Shown piece after piece: positions 21,566 through 29,048 of a stretch of DNA of 29,048 nt. Position 1 is the first letter of the stretch, and the number at the start of each line of letters is the position of its first letter. The translations under genes were made by a program, and so were the position numbers. A model generated the notes under the pieces. The model was not told the origin of the DNA. It was given only the letters and a program-made list of their open reading frames with translations, and did no database searches. The DNA comes from an uncultured Finegoldia sp. (GTDB lineage: Bacteria; Bacillota; Clostridia; Tissierellales; Peptoniphilaceae), in the NCBI RefSeq assembly GCF_900766215.1, contig NZ_CAAFUQ010000084.1:1-29048 (forward strand). Reading direction: 5' to 3'.

Positions 21566-22963
21566 TTGAATTTAGCATTAAAGAAGAATAAGTTTTTTGG
21601 TGATAAAAATTTCTACAAAGGTGTGTTGGTACTAGCAATTCCAATTATTATTCAGCAACTTATTACATCGTTTGTAAATATGTTGGACAATATTATGGTT
21701 GGACAGACTGGAACTTTTGCGATGAGTGGAGTTTCTGTTGCTAACCAATTGATTACTGTATTTAACTTGGCAATTTTCGGACTTGTGTCAGCGGCTAGTA
21801 TTTTTGCGGCACAATTTGCAGGTAAGAAAGATTACAAGAATGTACAAAACTGTTTGTATTTTGATGTGGTGTTATCTTTTATCGTTTCTGTGATTAGCGT
21901 TTTAATTTTCTGGGTTTTTGGCGAGAAATTATTGTATTTATTTATGAATCCAGATGCAGATACTGTAAAAAATATTAATACGACTATGAAGTTTGCACTA
22001 GATTATACCAAGATAATGACTATAGGATTTATTCCTTTTGCTTTTTCACAATCCATCTCATCCTCAATGAGAGTGAATGGCGAAACTAGACTTCCGATGA
22101 TAACGTCGATTATTACTGTTTTAGTAAATTTTGCGTTCAACTTGGTTTTGATTTTCGGACTTTTAGGATTTCCAGCATTGGGACCAAAGGGCGCTGCGAT
22201 TGCGACTGTTATTTCAAGATTTGTTGAACTTTCATTGTTTATTTATTTTGCAAACAAAAACAAACTTAGATTTACATTTTATTCTAATTTTTTCAAAAAT
22301 TTCCATGTCGATACAGGGCTTTTCAAGAATATAACTGTTGCGGGAATCCCTTTGATAATCAATGAAGTTTTGTATTCTGTAGGGATTGCTGCGATTACAC
22401 AATCTTATTCAACAAGAGGAATTGAAGCTTTGGCTGCGTACAATATTTCTCAGACAATTATAGGGCTTTTCATAGTTTTTAATTTGGCGATGGGAGATTG
22501 TATTTCAATTATGGTAGGAAGACTTTTAGGTAGTGGAAATGTCGATGAAGCTGTGGACACAGACAGGAAATTAATTGTGTTCTCATTGATGTTAGCCCTT
22601 GTAGTTGGAATTGTGTTAATTATTTTGGCACCACTTTTTCCAGAATTTTACAACACAACTTATGATGTAAAATCGATGGCGACAAATATGCTTAGAGTTG
22701 GTGGAGCATTTTTGTGGATATCTGCTTTATACAATGCATCATATTTTACACTCAGAAGCGGAGGCAAAACTATTCTGACTTTGCTTTTTGATTCTGTAGG
22801 AATTGTTTTAATTTCGTATCCAATTTCGTTTTTATTGTCAAAATTTACAGATTTAAATGTGGTGTTGATGTATTTGATAATTTCTGTGATTGATTTGTAC
22901 AAGGTTATTTTGGGATTGTATTTAGTTGGAAAGAAAATTTGGGTAAAAAACTTGGCGAAATAA
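21566..22963 (+). CDS. MATE-family efflux transporter
   Basis: This 465-residue protein has about twelve membrane helices in two similar halves. The first half opens with LAIPIIIQQLITSFVNMLDNIMVGQTG (about 19-45), and the second starts near residue 250 with VAGIPLIINEVLYSVGIAAI. These openings are the MATE signature regions. Such transporters export cationic drugs or metabolites in exchange for Na+ or H+. The start is TTG at 21566, with AAGGAGG 6 nt upstream and 1 nt after the acetyltransferase stop; no better ATG is near. Substrate unknown. A second, distinct MATE gene is at 27554. Confidence 0.9.
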   Translation: MNLALKKNKFFGDKNFYKGVLVLAIPIIIQQLITSFVNMLDNIMVGQTGTFAMSGVSVANQLITVFNLAIFGLVSAASIFAAQFAGKKDYKNVQNCLYFDVVLSFIVSVISVLIFWVFGEKLLYLFMNPDADTVKNINTTMKFALDYTKIMTIGFIPFAFSQSISSSMRVNGETRLPMITSIITVLVNFAFNLVLIFGLLGFPALGPKGAAIATVISRFVELSLFIYFANKNKLRFTFYSNFFKNFHVDTGLFKNITVAGIPLIINEVLYSVGIAAITQSYSTRGIEALAAYNISQTIIGLFIVFNLAMGDCISIMVGRLLGSGNVDEAVDTDRKLIVFSLMLALVVGIVLIILAPLFPEFYNTTYDVKSMATNMLRVGGAFLWISALYNASYFTLRSGGKTILTLLFDSVGIVLISYPISFLLSKFTDLNVVLMYLIISVIDLYKVILGLYLVGKKIWVKNLAK

Positions 22964-23004
22964 TTGCTTTGGGTTTATTAATAAATGTTGAATTTGGCTA
23001 TTTG

Positions 23005-23013
23005 TGATATAAT
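23005..23013 (+). promoter_or_regulatory. Extended -10 promoter of the gltX-cysS-thyX-degV operon
   Basis: TGATATAAT is a full extended -10, 36 nt before the gltX ATG. A TTGAAT at 22988 is too close (14 bp) to be a normal -35. No T-box is seen, unlike many Firmicutes aminoacyl-tRNA synthetase operons. Confidence 0.6.
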
Positions 23014-23048
23014 AAAATAAGTTAAATTTATTTTTTATGGAGGATATT

Positions 23049-24518
23049 ATGAGTGAAGTAAGAGTAAGATTTGCTCCAAGTCCAACAGGATTTTTGCACA
23101 TTGGTGGACTTAGAACAGCTTTATATAATTATTTGTATGCTAGAAGAAATAACGGAAAATTTCTTTTGAGAATTGAAGATACTGATAGAACTAGATATGT
23201 TGATGGTGCTATCGAAAATTTATTGGAACAATTAAAATGGGCAGGGCTTGATCCGGACGAAGGAGTTGTTCTTGATGATGAAGGAAACGTAACTGAAGTT
23301 GGAGAATGTGGCCCTTACGTTCAATCTGACAGAGTAAAACAAGGTTTGTACCAAAAATATATCGATGAATTAATCGAAAAGGGTTACGCATATTATTGTT
23401 TCTGCTCAAAAGAAAGATTGGATCAAGTAAAAGCACAACAAAAAGCAGATGGTTTGATGCCAAAATATGACGGTCTTTGCAGAGGAATTAGCGTTGAAGA
23501 TGCTAAGAAGAGAATTGCAAATGGCGAAGAATATGTTATTAGATTGAAACTTCCTGAAAACAAAGAAATCACATTTAACGATGCGATTAAAGGTAAGATT
23601 ACTTTCAACACTAATGATATGGACGATCAAGTTTTGATAAAATCAGACGGATTTCCAACTTATCACTTCGCAGTTGTAGTTGACGATCATTTGATGGGAA
23701 TTACTCATATTGTTCGTGGTGATGAATGGATTTCTTCAACAGCAAAGCATGTGTATATGTATCAATGTTTCGGATGGGATGTTCCAGAATTCGTTCACTT
23801 ACCAGTTGTTTTAAACAAATCAGGCAAGAAATTATCTAAGAGAAATGACGACGTTGCAGTCAAAGATTTCCGTACAAAAGGATATTTACCAGAAGCTATC
23901 GACAATTATCTTGCACTAGTAGGTTGGTCAAGTGAAGATAACCAAGAAATTATGTCAATGGATGAATTAGAACATAAATTTGATTTCGGAAGAGTTTCAA
24001 AATCTGGAGGAGTTTTCGATACAGAAAAATTAAACTGGATTAACAGACATTATATAAAAGAAATAGAAAACGAAAAATTAGCATCAATGTTAAAACCATA
24101 CTTGGTTGAAGATGGTGTGATTTCTAAAGATTATCCAGATTACAAATTATTAGAAATTGCTTCATTATTCAAAGAAGAGTTGGATTATTTACAAGAAATT
24201 ACTGAAAAAGTTGAATTCTTGTTCAAGGATTACGAAATGGATGATGATGCTAAGGAATTCCTAAACTACGAAAAATTAGACGAATTGATGAATGCACTAA
24301 AAGAAGAAGTCGAATCAGTTGATGAAATCGAAAAAGAATTTGCATCAGGAGTTATGAAGAGAGTTCAAAAGAAGACAGGAATCAAGGGCAAGGATTTGTG
24401 GATGACTACAAGAGCCATTGTAACAGGAAATGTTCATGGACCAGACTTGGATTCTATCATGGTAGTTTTAGGAAAACAAGAAGTATTAGATAGGATAAAC
24501 AAAGCTTTAAATAGATAG
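23049..24518 (+). CDS. gltX: Glutamyl-tRNA synthetase
   Basis: This class Ic synthetase charges tRNA-Glu (and in many Firmicutes also tRNA-Gln, later amidated by GatCAB). From ATG 23049 it has 489 residues, the normal length. The HIGH motif is FLHIGG (15-20) after RFAPSPTG; the KMSKS-type loop is KLSKR (261-265). The Zn-binding insertion lacks an obvious full Cys set, though YCFCSKERL is present near 118-126. The anticodon-binding region follows after residue 320. The GGAGG that sets the start lies between an in-frame ATG at 23037 and the chosen ATG, ruling out the earlier one. It is first in a run of co-oriented genes; cysS starts 8 nt after its stop. Confidence 0.95.
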   Translation: MSEVRVRFAPSPTGFLHIGGLRTALYNYLYARRNNGKFLLRIEDTDRTRYVDGAIENLLEQLKWAGLDPDEGVVLDDEGNVTEVGECGPYVQSDRVKQGLYQKYIDELIEKGYAYYCFCSKERLDQVKAQQKADGLMPKYDGLCRGISVEDAKKRIANGEEYVIRLKLPENKEITFNDAIKGKITFNTNDMDDQVLIKSDGFPTYHFAVVVDDHLMGITHIVRGDEWISSTAKHVYMYQCFGWDVPEFVHLPVVLNKSGKKLSKRNDDVAVKDFRTKGYLPEAIDNYLALVGWSSEDNQEIMSMDELEHKFDFGRVSKSGGVFDTEKLNWINRHYIKEIENEKLASMLKPYLVEDGVISKDYPDYKLLEIASLFKEELDYLQEITEKVEFLFKDYEMDDDAKEFLNYEKLDELMNALKEEVESVDEIEKEFASGVMKRVQKKTGIKGKDLWMTTRAIVTGNVHGPDLDSIMVVLGKQEVLDRINKALNR

Positions 24519-24526
24519 GAGAAGAT

Positions 24527-25915
24527 ATGAAGTTATACAATACACTGACACGAAAAAAGGAAGAATTCAAACCAATTAAAGAAAAAAATGTCGGTATATA
24601 CGTATGTGGGCCTACTGTTTATAATTATATTCACGTTGGAAATGCAAGACCGATTGTGGTGTTTGATACTTTAAGAAGATATTTTATTTACAAAGGATAT
24701 AATGTTAAATTTGTAAGCAACTTCACTGATATCGACGACAAAATCATAAATAAAGCAAAAGATGAAGATATAGATTTCAGAGAAATCACTAAAAAATACA
24801 TTCAAGCTTACTTGGATAATGTGTCAGGTCTTAATTTTGATGAAGAAGACACTATTCATCCAAAAGCTACAGAGTATATTGAAGAGATGATTAAATTCGT
24901 TAAAACATTGGAAGACAAAGGCGCAGCTTACAATGTAGATGGCAATGTGTATTTTGACATCACAAAAGCAAAAGACTACGGTAAATTATCTAAGAAAAAT
25001 ATAGATGATTTGCGTGCTGGAGCGAGAATTGATGTAAACAGCGAAAAGAAAAATCCAATGGATTTTGCTTTGTGGAAAAAGAGAAAAGAAGAAAGTGAAC
25101 CTGCATGGGAAAGTCCATGGGGAATGGGAAGACCTGGATGGCATTTGGAATGTTCTGTAATGAGCAAAACTATTTTAGGGGATACTATTGATATTCACGC
25201 TGGTGGAGAAGATTTGCAATTTCCGCATCACGAAAATGAAATCGCACAATCAGAAACATGCTCTGGAGTTCATTTTGCAAATTATTGGCTACACAATTCT
25301 ATGATAACTGTAGACAAGGAAAAAATGAGCAAATCAAAGAACAATTTCTTCTTGTTAAAAGATATTGAAAAAGAATTTGATTTGGAAGTTATCAGATTGT
25401 GGTTGTTGTCTGTTCACTACAGAAATCCAATTGATTTTAGTCATGATACGTTGGTAGCTACTAAGAATTCACTTGATAGATTGTATACAGCTAAGAAATT
25501 TTTGAATAGAATTTTGGAAAGTTCTTCTGAAAAAGAAGGAAATGATGAAAACATCGTATCTTTCAGAGAAAAATTTGAACAAGCTATGGATGATGACATC
25601 AACACATCTGATGCTATTAGTGTATTGTTTGATTTCATTAAATATATCAACAAAAATTACGACGAAAATACATCCAAAAATATCTTACTTGACGCTAAGA
25701 AATTGATGGATGATATGGCATATGTTTTGGGAATTTTATTCAAAGAAGAAGACGATAATTTGGACTCTGAAATTGAAGAATTAATAGAACAAAGAAATGC
25801 TGCAAGAAAAGAAAAAGACTTCAAAAAAGCAGATGAAATAAGAGATAAATTGTTATCGATGGGAATTGTTTTAAAAGATACCAGAGATGGCGTAATATGG
25901 GAGAGAAGTAATTAA
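24527..25915 (+). CDS. cysS: Cysteinyl-tRNA synthetase
   Basis: This class I synthetase charges tRNA-Cys. Its 462 residues match the family. Zinc ligands include Cys27 in YVCGPTVYNYIHVGN, the cysteine of WHLECSVMS, and the His/Glu of FPHHENEIAQSE; this zinc selects the thiol of cysteine. The HIGH-type motif is HVGN (36-39), and KMSKS is at 266-270. The C-terminal DALR region and the ending RNAARKEKDFKKADEIRDKLLSMGIVLKDT are typical. TAGGAG lies 6-7 nt before the ATG. thyX overlaps its stop by 1 nt, leaving no room for the Mini-III ribonuclease gene (mrnC) that usually follows cysS in Firmicutes. Confidence 0.96.
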   Translation: MKLYNTLTRKKEEFKPIKEKNVGIYVCGPTVYNYIHVGNARPIVVFDTLRRYFIYKGYNVKFVSNFTDIDDKIINKAKDEDIDFREITKKYIQAYLDNVSGLNFDEEDTIHPKATEYIEEMIKFVKTLEDKGAAYNVDGNVYFDITKAKDYGKLSKKNIDDLRAGARIDVNSEKKNPMDFALWKKRKEESEPAWESPWGMGRPGWHLECSVMSKTILGDTIDIHAGGEDLQFPHHENEIAQSETCSGVHFANYWLHNSMITVDKEKMSKSKNNFFLLKDIEKEFDLEVIRLWLLSVHYRNPIDFSHDTLVATKNSLDRLYTAKKFLNRILESSSEKEGNDENIVSFREKFEQAMDDDINTSDAISVLFDFIKYINKNYDENTSKNILLDAKKLMDDMAYVLGILFKEEDDNLDSEIEELIEQRNAARKEKDFKKADEIRDKLLSMGIVLKDTRDGVIWERSN

Positions 25916-26676
25916 TGAAGGTTAATCTAATTAGATACACTCCTGATGCACAGAAACTTGTCGCATCAAGTGCAAAACTTTGTTATTCAGATAGTTCTGT
26001 TATGGAAATCGAACAAGGACTAACTGATGAAAATGTAGAAAATTTTATAGATAAATTGATGGATTTGGGACACATGTCTCCTGTTGAACACATCAGTTTT
26101 ACATTTGCAATAGAGGGTGTATCTAGGACTTTGACCCATCAATTGGTCAGACACAGATTAGCAAGCTACTCACAAAAATCCCAAAGATACGTGAGGGCAA
26201 ATAATTATGAGTATATTATCCCTCCTAAAATAAAAAATAATCCAAAGGCTTTAGAAATATACGAAAAACACATGAAGCACACAATTGACGCTTATAACGA
26301 ACTTACTGAAATTCTTATTGAAGAAGAATACGACAAGTTAAAAGCAAATGGCGTTGATGAGAAACAAGCAAGATCAATGTCAGAAAAAAGCTCCATTGAA
26401 GATGCGAGATATGTATTTTCAAATGCGACTGAAACCAAAATTGTTATGACGATGAATGCTCGTGAGTTATTGCATTTCTTCGAAGCAAGATGCTGCCAAA
26501 GAGCACAGTGGGAAATTAGAGAAATGGCAACATTGATGCTTATTGAAGCTAAAAAAGTGTGCCCTCAAATTTTTAAAAAAGCAGGTCCGGGTTGCATAAA
26601 GGGAAGTTGTCCAGAAGGCAAGATGACTTGTGGAAAAATAAAAGAAGTCAGAGAGTATTTTAATAGCCTTGACTAA
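25915..26676 (+). CDS. thyX: FAD-dependent thymidylate synthase ThyX
   Basis: The enzyme makes dTMP from dUMP, using methylenetetrahydrofolate and reduced FAD, independently of ThyA. Its 253 residues include the ThyX signature RHRX7S: Arg79-His80-Arg81 to Ser89, within RHRLASYSQKSQRY. The N-terminal half has GHMSPVEHISFTF, the helix-strand unit of the FAD site, and NARELLHFFEARCCQRAQWEIR contributes the nucleotide-binding C-terminal helix. A cysteine-rich tail (Cys216, Cys227, Cys232, Cys239) extends beyond the catalytic core. The ATG shares one base with the cysS stop; GGAGAG lies upstream within cysS. In clostridia thyX commonly sits between cysS/mrnC and rlmB. Confidence 0.95.
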   Translation: MKVNLIRYTPDAQKLVASSAKLCYSDSSVMEIEQGLTDENVENFIDKLMDLGHMSPVEHISFTFAIEGVSRTLTHQLVRHRLASYSQKSQRYVRANNYEYIIPPKIKNNPKALEIYEKHMKHTIDAYNELTEILIEEEYDKLKANGVDEKQARSMSEKSSIEDARYVFSNATETKIVMTMNARELLHFFEARCCQRAQWEIREMATLMLIEAKKVCPQIFKKAGPGCIKGSCPEGKMTCGKIKEVREYFNSLD

Positions 26677-26688
26677 TTAGGAGATATT

Positions 26689-27534
26689 ATGGGAAAAATT
26701 GCAATTTTAACAGATTCAGGTAGTGAAATCACACCAGAATTAGCAAAAGAATATGGTATTGAGCTAATGCCACTTCAAATAAACTATTTAGATGTATCTT
26801 ACGATGATTACACTATTGAACCTAAATATATTTACGATAATATTGACAGAGAAGTTCCAAAAACTTCTATTCCATCATTAGGAGAAGTTGTAAACAAATT
26901 AAATGAAATAAAAAACAAGGGTTTTGATAAGATAATTTGCATTTCAATTTCTTCAAAGTTAAGTGGAATGTACAATGCGTTTATGCTTGCGAAAAGTCAA
27001 GTTGAAAATATTGAAATAGAAGTATTTGATTCAAAAAATATTTCAATTGGTACGGGGTTTTTTGCTATTTTTGCAAGAAAATTAATCGATGAAGGTTTTT
27101 CTTTTGAATCAATAATCGAGCAAATGAAGTCTAAAATCAAAGATTCTGTTCCAGTTATTACACTTGATACTTTAAAGTATTTATCATTAGGTGGAAGAAT
27201 TGGAAAAATCACAGGGATAGTAGGAAATTTATTAAATTTAAAACTTATAATATCTTGCAATGAGGACGGAGAGTATTATACAGTAGAAAAAAATCGTGGA
27301 ACCATGAAGAATATTAATCAAGCAATTAATATAGTTAAGAAAGAATTATCGGGAATTAAAAATTACTACTTGGTTTTATTGAATGGAGATAATAAAAGCG
27401 CTATGGATATGGCGAAAGAAAGTATGAAAGATTTGATTGAAGGAGCAAAATTCTACTACGAAGGTCAAATAGCTCCTACATTGAGTATTCATACTGGGCC
27501 AGGTTTATTTGGAATAGGATATTTCAAATTATAA
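26689..27534 (+). CDS. DegV-family fatty acid-binding protein (FakB-like)
   Basis: This 281-residue two-domain protein binds a single fatty acid. Relatives (FakB) hand fatty acids to the kinase FakA for phosphorylation and entry into phospholipids. Family motifs are ILTDSGSEI (6-14), KTSIPSLGEV (58-67, the usual TSxPS), SISSKLSGMYNA (86-97), LGGRIG near 166-172, and the C-terminal HTGPGLFGIGYF. TAGGAG lies 5-6 nt before the ATG. It is 12 nt after thyX and likely part of the same transcript. No fakA is in the window. Whether it works as FakB or as another DegV paralogue cannot be told here. Confidence 0.88.
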   Translation: MGKIAILTDSGSEITPELAKEYGIELMPLQINYLDVSYDDYTIEPKYIYDNIDREVPKTSIPSLGEVVNKLNEIKNKGFDKIICISISSKLSGMYNAFMLAKSQVENIEIEVFDSKNISIGTGFFAIFARKLIDEGFSFESIIEQMKSKIKDSVPVITLDTLKYLSLGGRIGKITGIVGNLLNLKLIISCNEDGEYYTVEKNRGTMKNINQAINIVKKELSGIKNYYLVLLNGDNKSAMDMAKESMKDLIEGAKFYYEGQIAPTLSIHTGPGLFGIGYFKL

Positions 27535-27553
27535 ATTAATAGGGGGCGAGTAA

Positions 27554-28921
27554 ATGGGAAACAAAAAAAGTAACATAGAATTTATTACTAATGGAAACAT
27601 CACGGATGTGATTTTTAAATTAAGTATCCCATTGATGATTAGTAACCTAATCAAGACCCTTTATGGTATAACTGACGGAATATATGTAGCTCGAATTAGC
27701 TCGGAAGACTATGCTGCGACATCTTTTACTTGGCCTGTGTTGTATTTGTTTATAGCAGTTGGACTTGGAGTAAGTGTGGCAGCTACTTCTTTAATGAGTC
27801 AAAGACTTGGTGCTAGAAAACTAAAAGACTGCTCAATTTATGCTGTGCATACTTTAATTCTCACGACAGTACTTGGTGTTATTTTCAGTATACTAGGAGT
27901 AATAACCGCTCCATTTATTGTAAGATGGATGGGAGCTAGTGGCAGCTTTGAGTACAAATCTTATATATTTCTTGCGATAAACTCAGTTGGACTTTTGTTT
28001 GATATGATATTTTTCGGATATCAATCCATACTCAATTCACAAGGAAGAACAAAGTCCATGACGATTATTTCCACTATTTCATCAGTTACAAATGTTGTAA
28101 TTGACCCGTTCTTTATTTTTGATAATGTTTTGGGAATCCCAGGACTCAACATGGGTCTTGCAGGTGCTGCATGGGCTACAGTTTTATCCAAAGTATTGCT
28201 TGTAGTTTTTGCGATAATAGTTGTCAAAAAAGAATCTGAGATCGAAGTTAGTTTCAAAAACTTCAAACTTGATATGGGAATAATCAAGCACATATTTTCC
28301 ATTGCAATTCCTGCATCACTTGGTTCAAGCGGAGAAGCGATTGGCTTTACTGTACTTAACGGATTCATTCAATCATATGGTACAACTACGCTTGCAGCTT
28401 TTTCAATGGGCAACAGACTTTCCGATATCTTCAACCAAGGAGCTATAGGAATTGGAATGGCGTTGACATCAATTACAGGACAAAATATTGGAGCAGGTAA
28501 AAAAGAAAGAAGCAAGGATATTTTCAAACGTGCAAATATTATAATAACTTTCTTCTCTTTGGCTTCTGCGATAATAATATTATTATTCAAAGATCAACTT
28601 CTTTCGATTTTTATAAAAGATCGTTCGGATATTGAACTTTGGAGACAAGCTAGTGAGTATATGTATTTCTCAGCGATAATTACATTTTTCATGGGTTATT
28701 TCTCAGCAATCAATGGTTTCTTCCAAGGAGTTGGGAAAACAAAACTTACAATGTACTTGTCACTTGCGAGATTGTGGGTTCTAAGACTTCCACTAATTAT
28801 GATACTAAAAAAATTGACAGATCTTGGCTCAACTGGAATTTGGATTTCTATGTTAGTGTCCAATGGACTAACAGTTTTGATAGGATTTATAATATACAAA
28901 CGCGGCAAATGGGAAAGATAA
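27554..28921 (+). CDS. MATE-family efflux transporter (second copy type)
   Basis: This 455-residue protein has about twelve membrane helices in two halves. The opening VIFKLSIPLMISNLIKTLYGITDGIYVARI (about 16-45) and the second-half IAIPASLGSSGEAIGFTVLNGF are MATE signatures. It differs widely from the MATE at 21566, with little identity by eye, so they are separate subfamilies rather than a recent duplication. Expected role: Na+- or H+-driven export of a cationic compound. GGGGGCGAG precedes the ATG. It follows degV by 19 nt and ends in a clear terminator. Confidence 0.9.
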   Translation: MGNKKSNIEFITNGNITDVIFKLSIPLMISNLIKTLYGITDGIYVARISSEDYAATSFTWPVLYLFIAVGLGVSVAATSLMSQRLGARKLKDCSIYAVHTLILTTVLGVIFSILGVITAPFIVRWMGASGSFEYKSYIFLAINSVGLLFDMIFFGYQSILNSQGRTKSMTIISTISSVTNVVIDPFFIFDNVLGIPGLNMGLAGAAWATVLSKVLLVVFAIIVVKKESEIEVSFKNFKLDMGIIKHIFSIAIPASLGSSGEAIGFTVLNGFIQSYGTTTLAAFSMGNRLSDIFNQGAIGIGMALTSITGQNIGAGKKERSKDIFKRANIIITFFSLASAIIILLFKDQLLSIFIKDRSDIELWRQASEYMYFSAIITFFMGYFSAINGFFQGVGKTKLTMYLSLARLWVLRLPLIMILKKLTDLGSTGIWISMLVSNGLTVLIGFIIYKRGKWER

Positions 28922-28948
28922 GACTGATGTTAAACATCGGTCTTTTTT
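28920..28948 (+). terminator. Terminator after the second MATE gene
   Basis: AAGACTGATGT (28920-28930), loop TAA, ACATCGGTCTT (28934-28944), then T to 28948. The stem begins inside the stop codon. Confidence 0.9.
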
Positions 28949-28999
28949 ATTGAAAAAAACAATATATTACAATAATTAAATAATATTGCTAATTTTGAG

Positions 29000-29048
29000 A
29001 TGGAAAATAAAAAACAAACAAACGTTGATAACTTAATAGATCGGAAGA
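29000..29048 (+). CDS. Possible start of a gene cut by the window end
   Basis: An ATG at 29000 opens 16 codons (MENKKQTNVDNLI...) without a stop up to the right edge. Only a weak GAG lies upstream, and the last 11 bases are suspected adapter, so at most about 12 codons are trustworthy. No product can be proposed. Confidence 0.25.
   Translation, partial: MENKKQTNVDNLIDRK
29038..29048. other. Probable residual Illumina adapter sequence
   Basis: AGATCGGAAGA, at the very end of the window, equals the first 11 bases of the common Illumina adapter AGATCGGAAGAGC. It is most likely not genomic. Confidence 0.8.

Noticed and set aside
21566..28921. The two MATE genes as a recent duplication
   Set aside because: By eye the proteins share only family-level signatures, and start sites and contexts differ.
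1..29048. CRISPR arrays, tRNA or rRNA genes, prophage or IS transposase genes
   Set aside because: No regularly spaced direct repeats, no cloverleaf-like segments and no transposase or phage proteins were found in any gap or frame.

Overview
The window is a low-GC, gene-dense stretch of a Gram-positive, probably strictly anaerobic bacterium. The evidence is Firmicutes-type Shine-Dalgarno sites (AGGAGG, GGTGAT), a T-box leader, the RlmB-Rae1 pair, a CsoR copper operon, ThyX, a DeoD/Udp-type nucleoside salvage set and an anaerobe-type hybrid cluster protein with a Crp/Fnr regulator beside it. My guess is a Gram-positive anaerobic coccus of the Peptoniphilaceae (Finegoldia-like). That is inference from gene content and codon style, not a database match. 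No tRNA, rRNA, CRISPR array, prophage or intact insertion sequence is visible. The last 11 bases equal the start of the Illumina adapter, so the window is probably a whole draft contig with an untrimmed right end.

Left third (1-9000): a T-box leader precedes a TrpP-type tryptophan transporter, followed by uridine phosphorylase (udp). A candidate small RNA gene sits in the gap before the convergent rlmB-rae1 pair. A divergent promoter separates that pair from a cytoplasmic GH13 alpha-amylase that overlaps a viroplasmin-RNase HI gene. Next come a 188-bp imperfect palindrome of unknown nature, a CNNM/CBS membrane protein on the minus strand, apt, and nicotinate phosphoribosyltransferase on the minus strand.

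Middle (9000-18440): a copper operon (copA-copZ-csoR) has a strong promoter and a candidate CsoR operator. Then come the long-form hibernation factor hpf and a nucleoside catabolism operon (small CC-motif protein, deoD, deoC). A PHP phosphoesterase is coupled to a D-2-hydroxyacid dehydrogenase. The last pair is a Wzy-like polymerase and a Wzz-like protein with what looks like a degenerate kinase domain.

Right third (18440-29048): an HcpR-like regulator precedes hcp, with a perfect CGTAAC/GTTACG palindrome at a class II activator position. Then follow an acetyltransferase-MATE pair and the run gltX-cysS-thyX-degV-MATE.

Functionally the window is dominated by salvage: udp, deoD and deoC break down nucleosides to bases and C2/C3 fragments, apt and pncB recover bases for AMP and NAD, and thyX makes dTMP. 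Stress handling is provided by the copper operon, HcpR-Hcp for nitrosative stress, and HPF. The genes rlmB-rae1 and cysS-thyX usually lie in one cluster in clostridia; here they are about 20 kb apart in opposite orientations.
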